Assembly: GCA_026315105.1 (NCBI GenBank)
Contig: CM048745.1
Coordinates: 759,949,006 to 760,013,005, forward strand
Source of the DNA: Locusta migratoria
Taxonomy: Eukaryota; Arthropoda; Insecta; Orthoptera; Acrididae
DNA: 64,000 bases
Reading direction: 5' to 3'
Shown here: one piece after another, positions 1 through 11,440 of the stretch
How positions within the stretch are numbered: position 1 is the stretch's first letter
Layout: each line of letters opens with the position of its first letter
The notes under the pieces: model-generated
Database searches by the model: none
What the model saw: the letters and a program-made list of their open reading frames with translations, nothing else
What the model was told of the DNA's origin: nothing
Position numbers and translations under genes: made by a program

Positions 1-906
1 TCATGAAATAAGGAAATGAATAAATCCTGGGAGGGTCCGAAAAATGAAAGGAGTAGAGGGACAATAAAATGGAAAGGAGGAGGTTATTACGGAATGAAAG
101 AAGAGGAGTTGATATAAAATGAAAATACAAGTTTCGCAACGAGATCCGAAAGTTTTACCAAACTGTCAGTGCAACGAAATGAAACAAGCAAAACAATGTG
201 CTGAAAAGAAGGAACTGCTCTTAAAAGATTTCGCTCTCTCCGCTTGCTCGAACGCAAGTCCTCTATTGAAAATCCACGCTCTGCTTTGCTGCTGCATTGC
301 AAGTCAAGGGCCACGCCCTCACTAAATTAAAAGTTCCAATCCTTCTCGAGGTAGCAATGTCTGAACAATGCCAGATCGTTGTCGGAAGGTGGACTGATAA
401 AACTGTCAGACATCTTCTAAGGACACAATCAGCAAAACTCCCGCGTTTCTGAGTCCAGAGCGCCGCCCTGTGTTCAGCGTACACATGTACACAGGTGATG
501 ACCTGAGGGAAACACTGTCAACACGGACACCTTGGGTGATTGCTGGAAAACACCAAATGCCAACAGCCACCAACTGGGAGGTCTACACCAGGGGGTCTCC
601 TCGTAAATAGCTGAACGAATAGACCGTTGAGTCCTTCCGTCCAGGCCTAAATTGGATTAATACTTGTTCCATAGATCATAAATACGATAAGAGATTAGAT
701 AATATTAGATTAGATTAGTACATGTTCCATAGATCATAAATAGGACATTTTTTTAATTTAATTTTTTTAATTAGAAAAAATGTATTTATTGGAGAAATAA
801 CTAAGTTTTATGAAAAATTCATCTGAAGTGTAGAAGCAGTTGCCATTCAGAAACTTCTTTTTTAAATACTAGTTAGGTACTTGTCAGACTTTTGATGCTA
901 CTTGGT
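1..906. other. unrecognised AT-rich sequence with a short direct duplication
   Basis: No convincing gene. The short ORFs on both strands overlap each other and show no domain. A stretch of about 33 bp reading 'tgttccatagatcata' at its core occurs twice (about 655-687 and 713-746), a partial direct duplication that looks like a scrap of a dispersed repeat. Confidence 0.5.
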
Positions 907-913
907 AAGTGAC

Positions 914-1094
914 TGTCGCGGTGGTGTAGCCGAGCGGTCTAAGGCTCCTCGCTGCGAAACGCGCGGTTGCTCGCCCTCGGAGGTCCGAATCCTACTTCGA
1001 ACATGGGTGCTTGTGTTGCACTTGAGATAGTTGACCATAGTTTAAGTAGTTTGTAAGCCACGCAGTTTGGCCGGATAGATTTACAAACATTTGA

Positions 1095-1150
<56 letters not shown>
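914..1150 (+). mobile_element. tRNA-derived SINE (family 1, diverged) ending in a 53-nt T run
   Basis: The tRNA-like head begins near 918 (A-box-like TAGCCGAGCGG; degenerate B box GGTCCGAATCC). It is followed by the family body (TTTAAGTAGTTTGTAAG) and the ACAAACATTTGA tail. The 3' end runs into an uninterrupted T run at 1098-1150. The 7-bp AAGTGAC at 907-913 recurs at 1151-1157 and is a plausible target-site duplication, so the T run is part of the inserted copy. Confidence 0.75.
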
Positions 1151-1153
<3 letters not shown>

Positions 1154-2205
1154 TGACCGAAGACTTTTGTGGCAGCATAATTAAGCCATTTCTGTGCCAA
1201 AGTTAGATTTAACCTTGAATAGTGAATATCACCCATTGTCTTAGTGTTGTAGCTATGCACACTGCTATACCTCCGTGAACCTGGCACCCCAATTAATGAA
1301 ATCGCTTTTTCCTTTGTACAATCTTAAAGAGCTTCGTTTGTAGTGGATTGTAGTACAAAAATTTTTGTTTGTAGTTTTTCGAAAAAAAAATTATGAGTCA
1401 CTCAAAAAACAGCCAGCACCCCACTTTTACGAAATAAAATTCTAATGGATGATATGTGTAGGGAATCGTTTGTAGTGGTTTGTAGTGAATGAATTTTCGT
1501 TTGTAGTAGCTTGTATATCCTACAAAACGAGTTCAAAATGGAAGACGCGAAGCCCTTACTGCTATGCACTGCACCTACTGGCAGCACCCCACTTTCAAGA
1601 AATTTAATTCTAATGGATGATATGTATAGGAAACAGTGTGTAGTGGTTTGTAGTGAAGGAATTTTCGTTTGTAGTAGCTTGTATATCCCACAAAACGTGT
1701 TCAAAATGGAAGCCGCGAGGCCCATACTGCTGTGCACTGCACCCACTGGCAGCACCCCACTTTCAAGAAATTTAATTCTAATGGATGATATGTGTAGGAA
1801 ATAGTGTGTAGAGGTTTGTAGTGAACGAATTTTCGTTTGTAGTAGCTTGTATATCCCACAAAACGTGTTCAAAATGGAAGCCGCGGGGTCCATACTGCTG
1901 TGCACTGCACCAACTGGTAGCACCCCAATTTCAAGAAATTTAATTCTAATGGATGATATGTGTAGGAAACAGTGTGTAGAGGTTTGTAGTGAACGAATTT
2001 TCGTTTGTAGTAGCTTGTATATCCCACAAAACGTGTTCAAAATGGAAGCCGCGAGGCCCATACTGCTGTGCACTGCACCCACTGGCAGCACCCCACTTTC
2101 AAGAAATTTAATTCTAACGGATGATATGTTTTGGAAATAGTACGTAGAGGTTTGTAACGAACGAATTTTCATTTGTAGTGACTTGTAGAACCCAAAGAAC
2201 TGCAT
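1151..2205 (-). mobile_element. dispersed element copy A carrying a 168-bp tandem array
   Basis: Reverse-orientation partner of the element at 5513-8600. Shared parts are the outer flank (about 1151-1300, matching 8480-8600 and 8040-8076 inverted), a terminal segment (about 1300-1440, matching 7910-8040 inverted) and the 168-bp repeat units. It lacks the AT-rich palindrome present in copy B; at the equivalent point only 9 bp (ATAGCAGTG on the minus strand) remain. No transposase, TIR or target duplication is recognised, so the class is unknown; a Helitron-like or other non-autonomous element with an internal minisatellite is possible. Confidence 0.65.
1413..2140 (-). repeat. 168-bp tandem repeat array A (4 full units plus a partial)
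   Basis: The landmark GCAGCACCCC recurs at 1581, 1749, 1917 (one change) and 2085, and a terminal variant lies at 1413, always exactly 168 bp apart. On the minus strand the array is one open frame of 267 codons. Because 168 is divisible by three, one stop-free unit makes the whole array open, so the frame is not evidence of coding. The terminal unit has the same variant sequence as the last unit of array B. Confidence 0.9.
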
Positions 2206-2259
2206 TAAGCAAGAGAAGAATGGGTGGCTCTGAGAGATAAAAGCCGCAGATAATTGTTT

Positions 2260-4115
2260 CGGTAGTAGAACAAGGCCTTAATCTCTGTATATCTACAGGA
2301 GATACTAAACGCAACTGGTGAAAGAAGAAAATGTAAAAATGTAGCAAATTGTTGCACGTAAAAAGGAGTATAGTCGGCGGAGAAAAGAGGTTGACAAGAA
2401 CTGCATATTGGTTAAGCTGGAGTCGCTAGATGACAAATACAACTTCGCAGAAGAATGTATATGTAGGTGAAAGTTAGATATCGCCTAGAGGAACATAAGA
2501 GACATTTCGAGACAAGAAGAGGAGCTGCATGAATATCAAGGCCTCAGATAGAAAACCAGTACTAATCAGAGAGTGGAAATCTGAAATGCGGCAGGAATAT
2601 GTAGAGGACCTATACAAAGGAAGTAAACTTGAAAGTATAATTCTAGAAACGGAAGATGAAGTAGAGGAAGATAGGAGTTATGATGCTGAAAGAATAATTT
2701 GACAAAGTACTGAGAGATCTAAATCGATAAACGGCTTCTGAGTTGATGATAATCCGTCTCAACTGCTGATATCGTTAGGAGAGCCAGTAACGTAGAAATT
2801 GTTCCACTTGGTATGCAAGATGTATGAGACCGCGGAAATGTCCTCATCCTGCGAGAAGAATATCGTAATTCCAATACCAAAGAAAGTAAGTTCAGCCAAT
2901 TACAGATCTGTCCGGTTAACAAGTCATTGCTGCAAAATACTAACACGAATTATTTGAAGACGAATGGAAATTGGTTGAATCCGACCTTGGGGAATTTGGA
3001 TTTAGGAGAAATTTAGGAACACCGGAGGCAATACTTACATTATGACTTACCTTAGAAGGTAGGTTAAGTGAAGGCAAACCTACGTTTATAGCGTTTGTAA
3101 ATCTGTAGAATGCTTTTGACGACGTTAACTGGACTATACTCTTTCAGATTCTTAAGGTAACAGGGGCAAAATACAGGGAGCGAAATCCAGACAGCAGTCA
3201 AAGTACATGAAAGGAATGTAGTTGTTGGGGAGGGAGTATGATTTGTAGCCCTTTCCCAATGTACATTGAGGAAGCTGTTTAGGAATGCAAGGTGAAATTT
3301 GGAGAAGAAATTAAAATTCAGGGACAAGACATAAAAACTTTACGGTTGCCGATGACACTAATTCTGTCAGAGACAGCAAAGAACGTGAACGAGCAGTTGA
3401 ACGGAATGGACACTTTTAAAAGAAGGGTATAAGATGAAAATTAAGAAGAGTAAAACAGGGATAATGGAATTGTAGTGTTAGAAAAACAGACGATGCTGAA
3501 AGAATTACATTAGGTAATGAGACAATAGAGTAGTAGATGAGTTTTCTTATTTGGGTAGCAAAATAATGTCTGATGGCCAAAGTAAGGAAAATATAAAATT
3601 CAAAATGGCTTTGGGAAGAAAAGAGTTTCTGAAGAAGACAGTTTTTTGACATCCAGTAGTAATATAAGTGTCACTAAATTTCTAAAAGCATTTGTCTGGA
3701 GTGTAGCATTGTATGAGAGTGATACTTGGAGGACAAGGAGCTCAGACAAAAAGTTGATAGAACCTTTCGAAATGTGGTGCTACAGACGAATGATGAAGAT
3801 TAGATGGGTATATCATGTAAGTAATATGGTGCATAAGAGCATTGGGAAGAAAAGAAGTTTCTGGCATGTCCTAAGAGAAGGGATTGTTTGGTGGGTTACA
3901 TTCTGAGACATCTACAAATCTTAAACATTAGTATTAGAAGGACGTATGGGGTATAAATCAGAGGAATACCGAAGGACGAATACAGTAAGCAGATTGAAAA
4001 GGTTGTAGGTTGCCGTTCGTATTCTCAGATGAAGGGGCTTTCGACAGTGTAACGTGGAGAGCTGCATCAAGCCAATCCGTGAACTGAAGACCACAGCAGC
4101 AACAACAATGAGAAC
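2260..4115 (+). mobile_element. LINE relic (RT and C-terminal region), many stops and frameshifts
   Basis: Broken translation of a non-LTR retrotransposon of the endonuclease/RT type often annotated in insects as craniofacial development protein 2-like. Visible pieces in order: a pre-RT segment (about 2540-2700); an RT segment with GFRRN then a fragment near 3080-3150 reading FIAFVNL, stop, NAFDDVNW; a fragment near 3260-3330 with YIEEAV; and a C-terminal fragment (about 3646-3900) with FVWSVALYESDTW and FEMWCYRRMMKIRW. The 3' end near 4080-4115 (GAAGACCACAGCAGCAACAACAA) matches the usual CAA-rich tail. Stops occur throughout, so it is dead. Family clade is uncertain (RTE-like is my guess). 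A relative lies at 33060-36330. Confidence 0.8.
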
Positions 4116-4816
4116 TTGAGGTATATTTGGTCATTCTTACAGGAACGCAATAACTAGGCCTGAAGCCTTTGTGGGAGGTGCTGGTCTGACTGCAACGCAT
4201 CTGCCAAGTGATCCCAGACATGTCTATTCCTGTTCAAGTGAGGTGAAAAGCCGGCCGTCCTGAGACCTGAAAATCCTGTCATAGCGATACAGATTTCCGA
4301 AAGCTTGCCATAGCGAAAATACTTCCCAGTCGCCGGGTGTACTACTGGTGAACGAAGATACTAAGGCAAGAACAGTTTTTATTTAAAACTGTTTTCTCCA
4401 GTACCTCGCGCTGTAGTCTTTAATTTGCATTTCGCTTAGCCACTTATTCCGAAAATGTTGCTAATATTGAGGTGCCATATCTTAAAATGTTATAAATAAA
4501 GAGCACAATGATATTGTAAATACCGTATCGCACTACATATTGTAATATTTAACACTGTCGCGTAACACGTCTTTCTGAGAAGTAAAATAAATGCTAATTT
4601 CTAATAAAACACAGTCTTGGTTGCAACGATTTATTTTTAAACGCTTTTCGCCTTTTCAGGACAGCACCAGAATCTGGAAATCTTGTTTGGGGATACTTTA
4701 CAGTCTTATCATGTACAGCGATAGTACGAAAACAGATTATTAATGGCGTTGTAATAATGCTTTACATTGCGCCAAAGCCTAGCAATGACAGAATTTGGTT
4801 ATGGTCATCCGTGATA
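4116..4816. other. no recognisable feature
   Basis: AT-rich, no domain and no clear repeat boundary seen. Confidence 0.4.
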
Positions 4817-4962
4817 TTCAGATGTTTGACTACGTTGGTCATCAGTCCCTACACTTAAAAACCATTATACTGACTTAAAGTAACTTATGCTAAGTACAAC
4901 AACAATCACGCATGGCCGAGGGAGGACTAAGCTCCGACGACGGGCAGCCGTGAAAATCCGAT
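4817..4962 (-). mobile_element. tRNA-derived SINE family 1, degenerate
   Basis: Minus-strand copy. The inverted body (GTCATCAGTCCCTACACTTA) is followed by CATGGCCGAGGGAGGA and a decayed B-box region. Much of the tRNA head is lost. Confidence 0.65.
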
Positions 4963-5307
4963 ATAAACAGCAAAATAGAAGACAGCTTAATCACGTGAAA
5001 TATTAGTCCAAGACAGCTGCAAGTGATCAATTTTTACGGTCTAAATAAAAACCTACCAAGATTACGTTTTATTATTGTCCGATTGCTGGAATCGGCCAGT
5101 ACTATATTTACGAAAATACATTAAGGATGAAACATGACGTCATTTTAAGAAACATTAATTGAACGTGGAGGAACAAAGTATACAATCTAATACTCTCATC
5201 AACAATTCTGTGTGTTCACAAGATACTGATACTCAACATATGAACAAAATTCCGAATCGTAGAATGTTCACTCCAATAGATAAGATTTTAACTAAATATT
5301 TCCAAAC

Positions 5308-5485
5308 TATTACTGAGGGGTTACGTTGCGCTGTGCGAGGATGTCCCCGTTCGAATCCCCCCTTGGGCATTGATGCTTCTGCTCTCATTAGTATCAGTTA
5401 GTTCATAAGTAGCTTCGAAGTTTAGGGACTGATGACCCTACAGTTAAGTCCCATCCATACGCTTAGCAAACATTTGAACATTTGA
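5308..5485 (+). mobile_element. tRNA-derived SINE family 1, head degenerate
   Basis: B box GTTCGAATCCCC near 5350, body TTTAGGGACTGATGACC, tail AACATTTGAACATTTGAA. TTCCAAAC occurs just before and just after the copy and is a plausible target duplication. Confidence 0.75.
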
Positions 5486-5573
5486 ATTCCAAACAAGGAA
5501 ACATTGGCGCTCGAAGCCTACACACTATTTCCTACACATATCATCCATTAGAATTAAATTTCTTGAAAGTGGG

Positions 5574-7925
5574 GTGCTGCCAGTTGGTGCAGTGCACAGC
5601 AGTATGGGCCTCGCGGCTTCCATTTTGAACACGTTTTGTGGGATATACAAGCTACTACAAACGAAAATTCGTTCACTACAAACCTCTACACACTATTTCC
5701 TACACACATCATCCATTAGAATTAAATTTCTTGAAAGTGGGGTGCTGCCAGTTGGTGCAGTACACAGCAGTATGGGCCTCGCGGCTTCCATTTTGAACAA
5801 TTTTTGTGGGATATACAAGCTACTACAAACGAAAATTCGTTCACTACAAACCTCTACACACTGTTTCCTACACATATCATCCATTAGAATTAAATTTCTT
5901 GAAAGTGAGGTGCTGCCAGTTGGTGCAGTGCACAGCAGTATGGGCGTCGCGGCTTCCATTTTGAACACGTTTTGTGGGATATACAAGCTACTACAAACGA
6001 AAATTCGTTCACTACAAACCTCTACACACTGTTTCCTACACATATCATCCATTAGAATTAAATTTCTTGAAAGTGGGGTGCTACCAGTGGGTGCAGTGCA
6101 CAGCAGTATGGGCGTCGCGGCTTCCATTTTGAACACGTTTTGTGGGATATACAAGCTACTACAAAATAAAATTCGTTCACTACAATCCTCTACACACTGT
6201 TTCCTACACATATCATCTATTAGAATTAAATTTCTTGAAAGTGGGGTGTTGCCAGTGGGTGCAGTGCACAGCAGTATGGGCCTCACAACTTCCATTTTGA
6301 ACACGTTTTGTGGGATATACAAGCTACTACAAACGAAAATTCGTTCACTACAAACCTCTACACACTGTTTCCTACACATATCATCGATTAGAATTAAATT
6401 TCTTGAAAGTTGGGTGCTGCCAGTTGGTGCAGTGCACAGCAGTATGGGCCTCGCGGCTTCCATTTTGAACACGTTTTGTGGGATATACAAGCTACTACAA
6501 ACAAAAATTCGTTCACTACAAACCTCTACACACTATTTCCTACACATATCATCCATTAGAATTAAAATTCTTGAAAGTGGGGTGCTGTCAGTGGGTGCAG
6601 TGCACAGCAGTATGGGCCTCTCGGCTTCCATTTTGAACACGTTTTGTGGGATATACAAGCTACTACAAACGAAAATTCGTTCACTACAAACCTCTACACA
6701 CTATTTCCAACACATATCATCCATTAGAATTAAATTTCTTGAAAGTGGGGTGCTGCCAGTTGGTGCAGTGCACAGCAGTATGGGCCTCGCACCTTCCATT
6801 TTGAACACGTTTTGTGGGATATACAAGCTACTACAAACGAAAATTCGTTCACTACAAACCTCTACACACTATTTCCTACACATACCATCCATTAGAATTA
6901 AATTTCTTGAAATTGGAGTGCTACCAGTTGGTGCAGTGCACAGCAGTATGGGCCTCGCGGCTTCCATTTTGAACTTGTTTTGTGGGATATACAAGCTACT
7001 ACAAACGAAAATTCGTTCACTACAAACCTCTACACACTGTTTCCTACACATATCATCCATTAGAATTTAATTTCTTGAAAGTGGGGTGCTGCCAGTTGGT
7101 GCAGTGCACAGCAGTATGGGCCTCGCGGCTTCCATTTTGAACACGTTTTGTGGGATATACAAGCTACTACAAACGAAAATTCGTTCACTACAAACCTCTA
7201 CACACTATTTCCTACACATATCATCCATTATAATTAAATTTCTTGAAAGTGGGGTGCTGCCAGTGGGTGCAGTGCACAGCAGTATGGGCCTCGCGGCTTC
7301 CATTTTGAACACGTTTTGTGGGATATACAAGCTACTACAAACGAAAATTCGTTCACTACAAACCTGTACACACTGTTTCCTACACATATCATCCATTAGA
7401 ATTAAATTTCTTGAAAGTGGGGTGCTGCCAGTGGGTGCAGTGCACAGCAGTATGGGCCTCGCGGCTTCCATTTTGAACACGTTTTGTGGGATATACAAGC
7501 TACTACAAACGAAAATTCGTTCACTACAAACCTCTACACACTGTTTCCTACACATATCATCCATTAGAATTAAATTTCTTGAAAGTGGGGTGCTGCCAGT
7601 GGGTGCAGTGCACAGCAGAATGGGCCTCGCGGCTTCCATTTTGAACACGTTTTGTGGGATATACAAGCTACTACAAACAAAAATTCGTTCACTACAAACC
7701 TCTACACACTATTTCCTACACATATCATCCATTATAATTAAATTTCTTGAAAGTGGGGTGCTGCCAGTGGGTGCAGTGCACAGCAGTATGGGCCTCGCGG
7801 CTTCCATTTTGAACACGTTTTGTGGGATATACAAGCTACTACAAACGAAAATTCGTTCACTACAAACCACTACAAACGATTCCCTACACATATCATCCAT
7901 TAGAATTTTATTTCGTAAAAGTGGG
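5574..7925 (+). repeat. 168-bp tandem repeat array B, 14 units without indels
   Basis: The landmark GTGCTGCCAGT starts at 5574 and recurs every 168 bp to 7758, with the terminal variant at 7926: 14 x 168 = 2352 bp with no length change. Units differ by scattered substitutions. Plus-strand reading gives a 56-residue repeat (LPVGAVHSS... SLQTSTH...), open except for one TAA near 7068. The antisense frame is also long but is cut by a stop in the roughly half of units reading ACTATTTCC rather than ACTGTTTCC. Units near 7231 and 7734, three units apart, share two private variants, suggesting a three-unit higher-order duplication. No similarity to a known protein is recognised. Confidence 0.9.
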
Positions 7926-8076
7926 GTGCTGGCTGTTTTTTGAGTGACTCATAATTTTTTTCTCGAAAAACTACAAACAAAAATTTTTGTACTACAATCC
8001 ACTACAAACGAAGCTCTTTAAGATTGTATAAAGTAAAAAGCGATTTCTTTAAGTCGGGTGCCAGGTTCACGGAGGT

Positions 8077-8128
8077 CACTGCTATGACGTTTGACTCGGG
8101 TCGGATTGTGAATAACAAATTTCATGAG

Positions 8129-8179
<51 letters not shown>

Positions 8180-8185
8180 CATGAG

Positions 8186-8225
<40 letters not shown>

Positions 8226-8268
8226 CTCATGAAATTTGTTATTCACAATATTTGTTATTCACAATCCG

Positions 8269-8312
<44 letters not shown>

Positions 8313-8337
8313 GATTGTGAATAACAAATTTCATGAG

Positions 8338-8395
<58 letters not shown>

Positions 8396-8401
8396 CTCAT
8401 G

Positions 8402-8446
<45 letters not shown>

Positions 8447-8498
8447 CTCATGAAATTTGTTATTCACAATCCGACCCGAGTCAAACGTCATAGCAGTG
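8077..8498. repeat. nested palindrome built from TA microsatellites and inverted linkers
   Basis: The outer arms are inverted copies: CACTGCTATGACGTTTGAC at 8077 and its complement ending at 8498. Between them the linker ATTTCATGAGTGAA alternates in both orientations with (TA)n runs (about 8131-8177, 8190-8221, 8267-8310, 8342-8392, 8406-8443). Poly-IY reading frames here are translations of the microsatellite and not genes. Confidence 0.9.
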
Positions 8499-8639
8499 TG
8501 CATAGCTACAACACTAAGACAATGGGTGATATTCACTATTCAAGGTTAAATCTAACTTTGGCACAGAAATGGCTTAATTATGCCGCCACAAAAGTCTTAT
8601 ATATATATATATATATACATTGTGAGGCTACAGTGAAGA

Positions 8640-9190
8640 TCCCTAGATCCCTAAATAAATGTCTGCAGGATGATCTTGGATGGGATCCAGCAATTATTCT
8701 GATTACACGCTGTAGTGCAATGAATTCTTTTTACTGGATGTTGAATTGCCCCAGAATATGATCCCATATGAAAGCAGTGAATGAAAAGAGGCATGGTAAT
8801 CTAATTTACGGTGATGTAAATCACCAAATTTTGAAATGACCCTGATACCTTCATTAGCTTAATTCAAACGTTGGAGCAGGTCTTCAATCTGTTTCTTCCA
8901 ATTTAATCCCTCGTCAATGCAATGCATAAAAATATTGAAAACTATACCTTAGCTACAGAATTTGGTTCAAATTCTATATTTATTAATGGTGTCATACCAT
9001 TTACTACATGAAATTGCATATACCGTATTGGGTCTTATCAATGTTTAATGAGAGTCCATTTGTAGAGAATCACTTAATAATGTTTTTCAGACATCATTTA
9101 GAATGCCATCTGTTAACTCCCGTTTGTCAGGCGTAACAGCTATACTTGTATAGTCACCAAAAAGAACTAGCCTAGCATCAGGGTGTGTAA
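8640..9190 (-). mobile_element. CR1/Jockey-like LINE relic, RT C-terminal half
   Basis: Minus-strand translation with stops shows, in order, a piece like the RT active-site block (LVLFGDYTSIAVT near 9150), then LNWKKQIEDLLQRL (about 8890), YGIIFWGNST (about 8745) and CRHLFRDLGIF (about 8660). This order is that of insect Jockey/CR1-superfamily RTs. It is truncated at both ends and abuts another LINE of opposite strand at 9195. Confidence 0.7.
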
Positions 9191-9194
9191 CATA

Positions 9195-10425
9195 TCCTAT
9201 ATTGAATTATTATGAATTATCTCGAACAGAATGATCTATTGACCAAAGATCAACCCGGATTTAGAAAATATCATCCATGCGAAACACAACTAGTTTTTTA
9301 CTCACACGAAGTGATGAGTGCCATCGACAAGGGTTCTCAAATTGATTCCGTATTTCTTGATTTCAAGAAGGCTCTTGTCACAGTACGACAAAAAGGGCTT
9401 TTAATCAAATTGCGTGATTATGGTATATCGCCACAAGTTTGCGTCTGGTCAGGGGATTTCCTGTGAGAGAGGACACAGTTTGTAGTAATCGATCGTAAGG
9501 CATCGACTAATACAGAGGTGATATAGATCGTTCCACAGGGTAGTGTTATTGGTTCTGTGTTGTTCCTTATTTACACAAACGATTTGGGAGAAAATCTAAG
9601 CAGCTCTCTTAGGTTGTTGCACACAACGCCGTCATATACCGTCTAGTAAAATCATCTGAAGATCAAAACCAACTGCAGAACGATCTAAATAAGACATCAG
9701 TAAGGTGAAAAATTGGCAATTGACTCTAAATAATGAGAAGTGTGAAGTAGTCCACATGACTACGAAAAGAAATCCGTTAAACATCTTTTCCAAGGTAAAT
9801 CAATCAAAAGTGAAGGCCGTAAACTCTAATACATACCTAGGTATTACTATTACTTCAGACTTAAACTGGAAACAACACGTAGATAATGTTGTGTGAAAAG
9901 CGAACCAGAGATAGCGTTTTATTGGGAGAACCCTTGAAAGATGCAACAGAACTACTAAAGAGGCTGCATACACTACGCTTGTCCGTTTTTGGAGTATTGC
10001 TGCCCAATGTGGAATGCTTATCAGGTGGGTTTGACAGAGGACATCGAAACAGTTCAAAGAAGGGCAGCTCGTTTTGTATTGTCACGATACAGGGGAGAAT
10101 GCGTTACGGAAATTATACAGGATCTGGAATGAGATTACAGCAATGGTGCTTATCGCTGCAGCGTGGGCTTTTTACGACAATCCAATCGTCAACATTCTCT
10201 TCCGAATGCAAAAATATATTGTGACTATCGCTTAGAAAGATAGAGAAGATCGTCAGAATAAAATACGCGAAATAAGAGGTCGAACGGAATTCAGGTGTTC
10301 TATCTTCCCGCGCGATATTCGAGAATGGAATGAGAGGTAAATAGTATAAATGTGGTTCGATGAACCCTCTGCCAGTCACTTAAATGTAATTAGCAAAGTA
10401 TCCAATGTAGATGTAGATCTTTTTC
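9195..10425 (+). mobile_element. CR1-superfamily LINE relic, RT to 3' end
   Basis: The best open piece (9212-9466) reads MNYLEQNDLLTKDQPGFRK and continues to VFLDFKKAL, the RT block ahead of the catalytic Asp pair. Then come GVPQGS-like and FADD-like degenerate pieces (9530-9650), LTLNNEKCEVVHM (9720), SNTYLGITITSDLNWKQHVD (9825), YCCPMWNAY-like (10000) and RRAARFVLSRYRGE (10055). The 3' end (10230-10425) contains a conserved tail (GAATGGAATGAGAGGTAAAT) and finishes in short GTAGAT repeats. Relatives: 38510-39550 and 41985-42240. Multiple frameshifts; dead. Confidence 0.85.
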
Positions 10426-10429
10426 AATA

Positions 10430-11440
10430 TAGAATGGCAAGTCTTTAATAAGAACAGCAAAGTACCCAAGACTCGACAATCGCAGCGGTGCAGGCGCTTG
10501 CATAATGGCCTCAGGCGTCGCAAGATGCGGAAAAAACTATCCAGGACTCTGCTGGTTGTACAATTCCCCAGCGTCGTTAAGAAACTTAAACAGGTCATTC
10601 AACAGGAAACTCTCCGTCTCTCTTGCGCACCCGCGACAGTGGGGCAATGCGATGACAGTATCATACGCTACTGAAAGCAGCTGTCACTTTCTGATAACTT
10701 GTTCGACGAAGGAGAATACTTATTTGGTGCTGTCACGTGTGTCAGCACACAAGATACCAGTAGCAGCGAATCCCCTGCCATCGCATTGTATTGTTCCTCT
10801 CAACGTCCTTCTTTACTGGAATGTATTCCTTGAGCCACAATTTTACTGGATCAAAGTAATAAGAGCAAAGAAACATTAAATGCTTAAATAACCAATGCGT
10901 GGGTCTCCTGAAATTTCTATCAATTATGCGTTTATCAATTAACACCGAGTATGACAAGGACACAGAGCAAAAAAGTGTATTAATATAGAGAAGTAGGCAG
11001 GAAGAAGAGTAATTTAAATGGTATTACTGGGAGATACAAAATGATGGGAATGATAAAGGAAGGATGTAATACTTTTTAATCATTATTTCTGCATTCTAAA
11101 GACTGTGGTGTAGAATAAGTGGTACGTGTTTAATGAGCGATATTACTATAAAGTAAGGATATAGGAACTTTGCATCCGTGCCCCAATGACATTTATGCTC
11201 AAATCTTCATTATAGTGATTTTTTATTTTTCTGACCAATTATTATTTTTCAAGTGTTTTACAGCAAATGGTAAAATATGAAGTAGCTGCAGGTCTACTTA
11301 GTAAGATTTGCAGCTTGACAAACTCTTCAAATTTGAAAATCTCCAGCGCCTCAAATACTACCTCTCTCTTTTCGGTGATAGTTGGTGAATGAGTAACGAA
11401 TGCTTCTCAACTTATAAATAAGCGTGGGATTTTTATGTAC
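10430..11440. other. unrecognised segment with a 124-codon ORF
   Basis: The plus-strand ORF at 10505-10879 has no motif I recognise and no splice or promoter context. The segment may be an old repeat. Otherwise AT-rich. Confidence 0.35.

Larger units (their letters stand above)
5513..8600 (+). mobile_element. dispersed element copy B carrying a 168-bp tandem array and an AT palindrome
   Basis: Contains 14 repeat units (5574-7925), a terminal segment (7926-8076) identical in layout to copy A, an inserted palindrome with TA microsatellites (8077-8498), then the outer flank (8480-8600) also found in copy A. The two copies are inverted relative to each other and differ in unit number (4 versus 14). 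No transposition protein is encoded. Confidence 0.65.

Noticed and set aside
5693..7900. Antisense ORFs of the same array as a second gene
   Set aside because: They are mirror products of the repeat and are cut by a stop in about half the units.
1413..7925. CRISPR-like array
   Set aside because: Units are directly abutting 168-bp repeats without unique spacers, in an animal genome.
5574..7943. 498- and 285-codon ORFs as a host repeat-protein gene
   Set aside because: The frame is a property of a 168-bp tandem repeat inside a dispersed element; there is no signal peptide, promoter, splice context or known domain, and an antisense frame is long as well.
8018..8600. ORFs with poly-IY sequence
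   Set aside because: Translations of TA microsatellites.
10505..10879. 124-codon ORF as a host gene
   Set aside because: No recognisable domain, and it lies between LINE relics; more likely chance or an old repeat.
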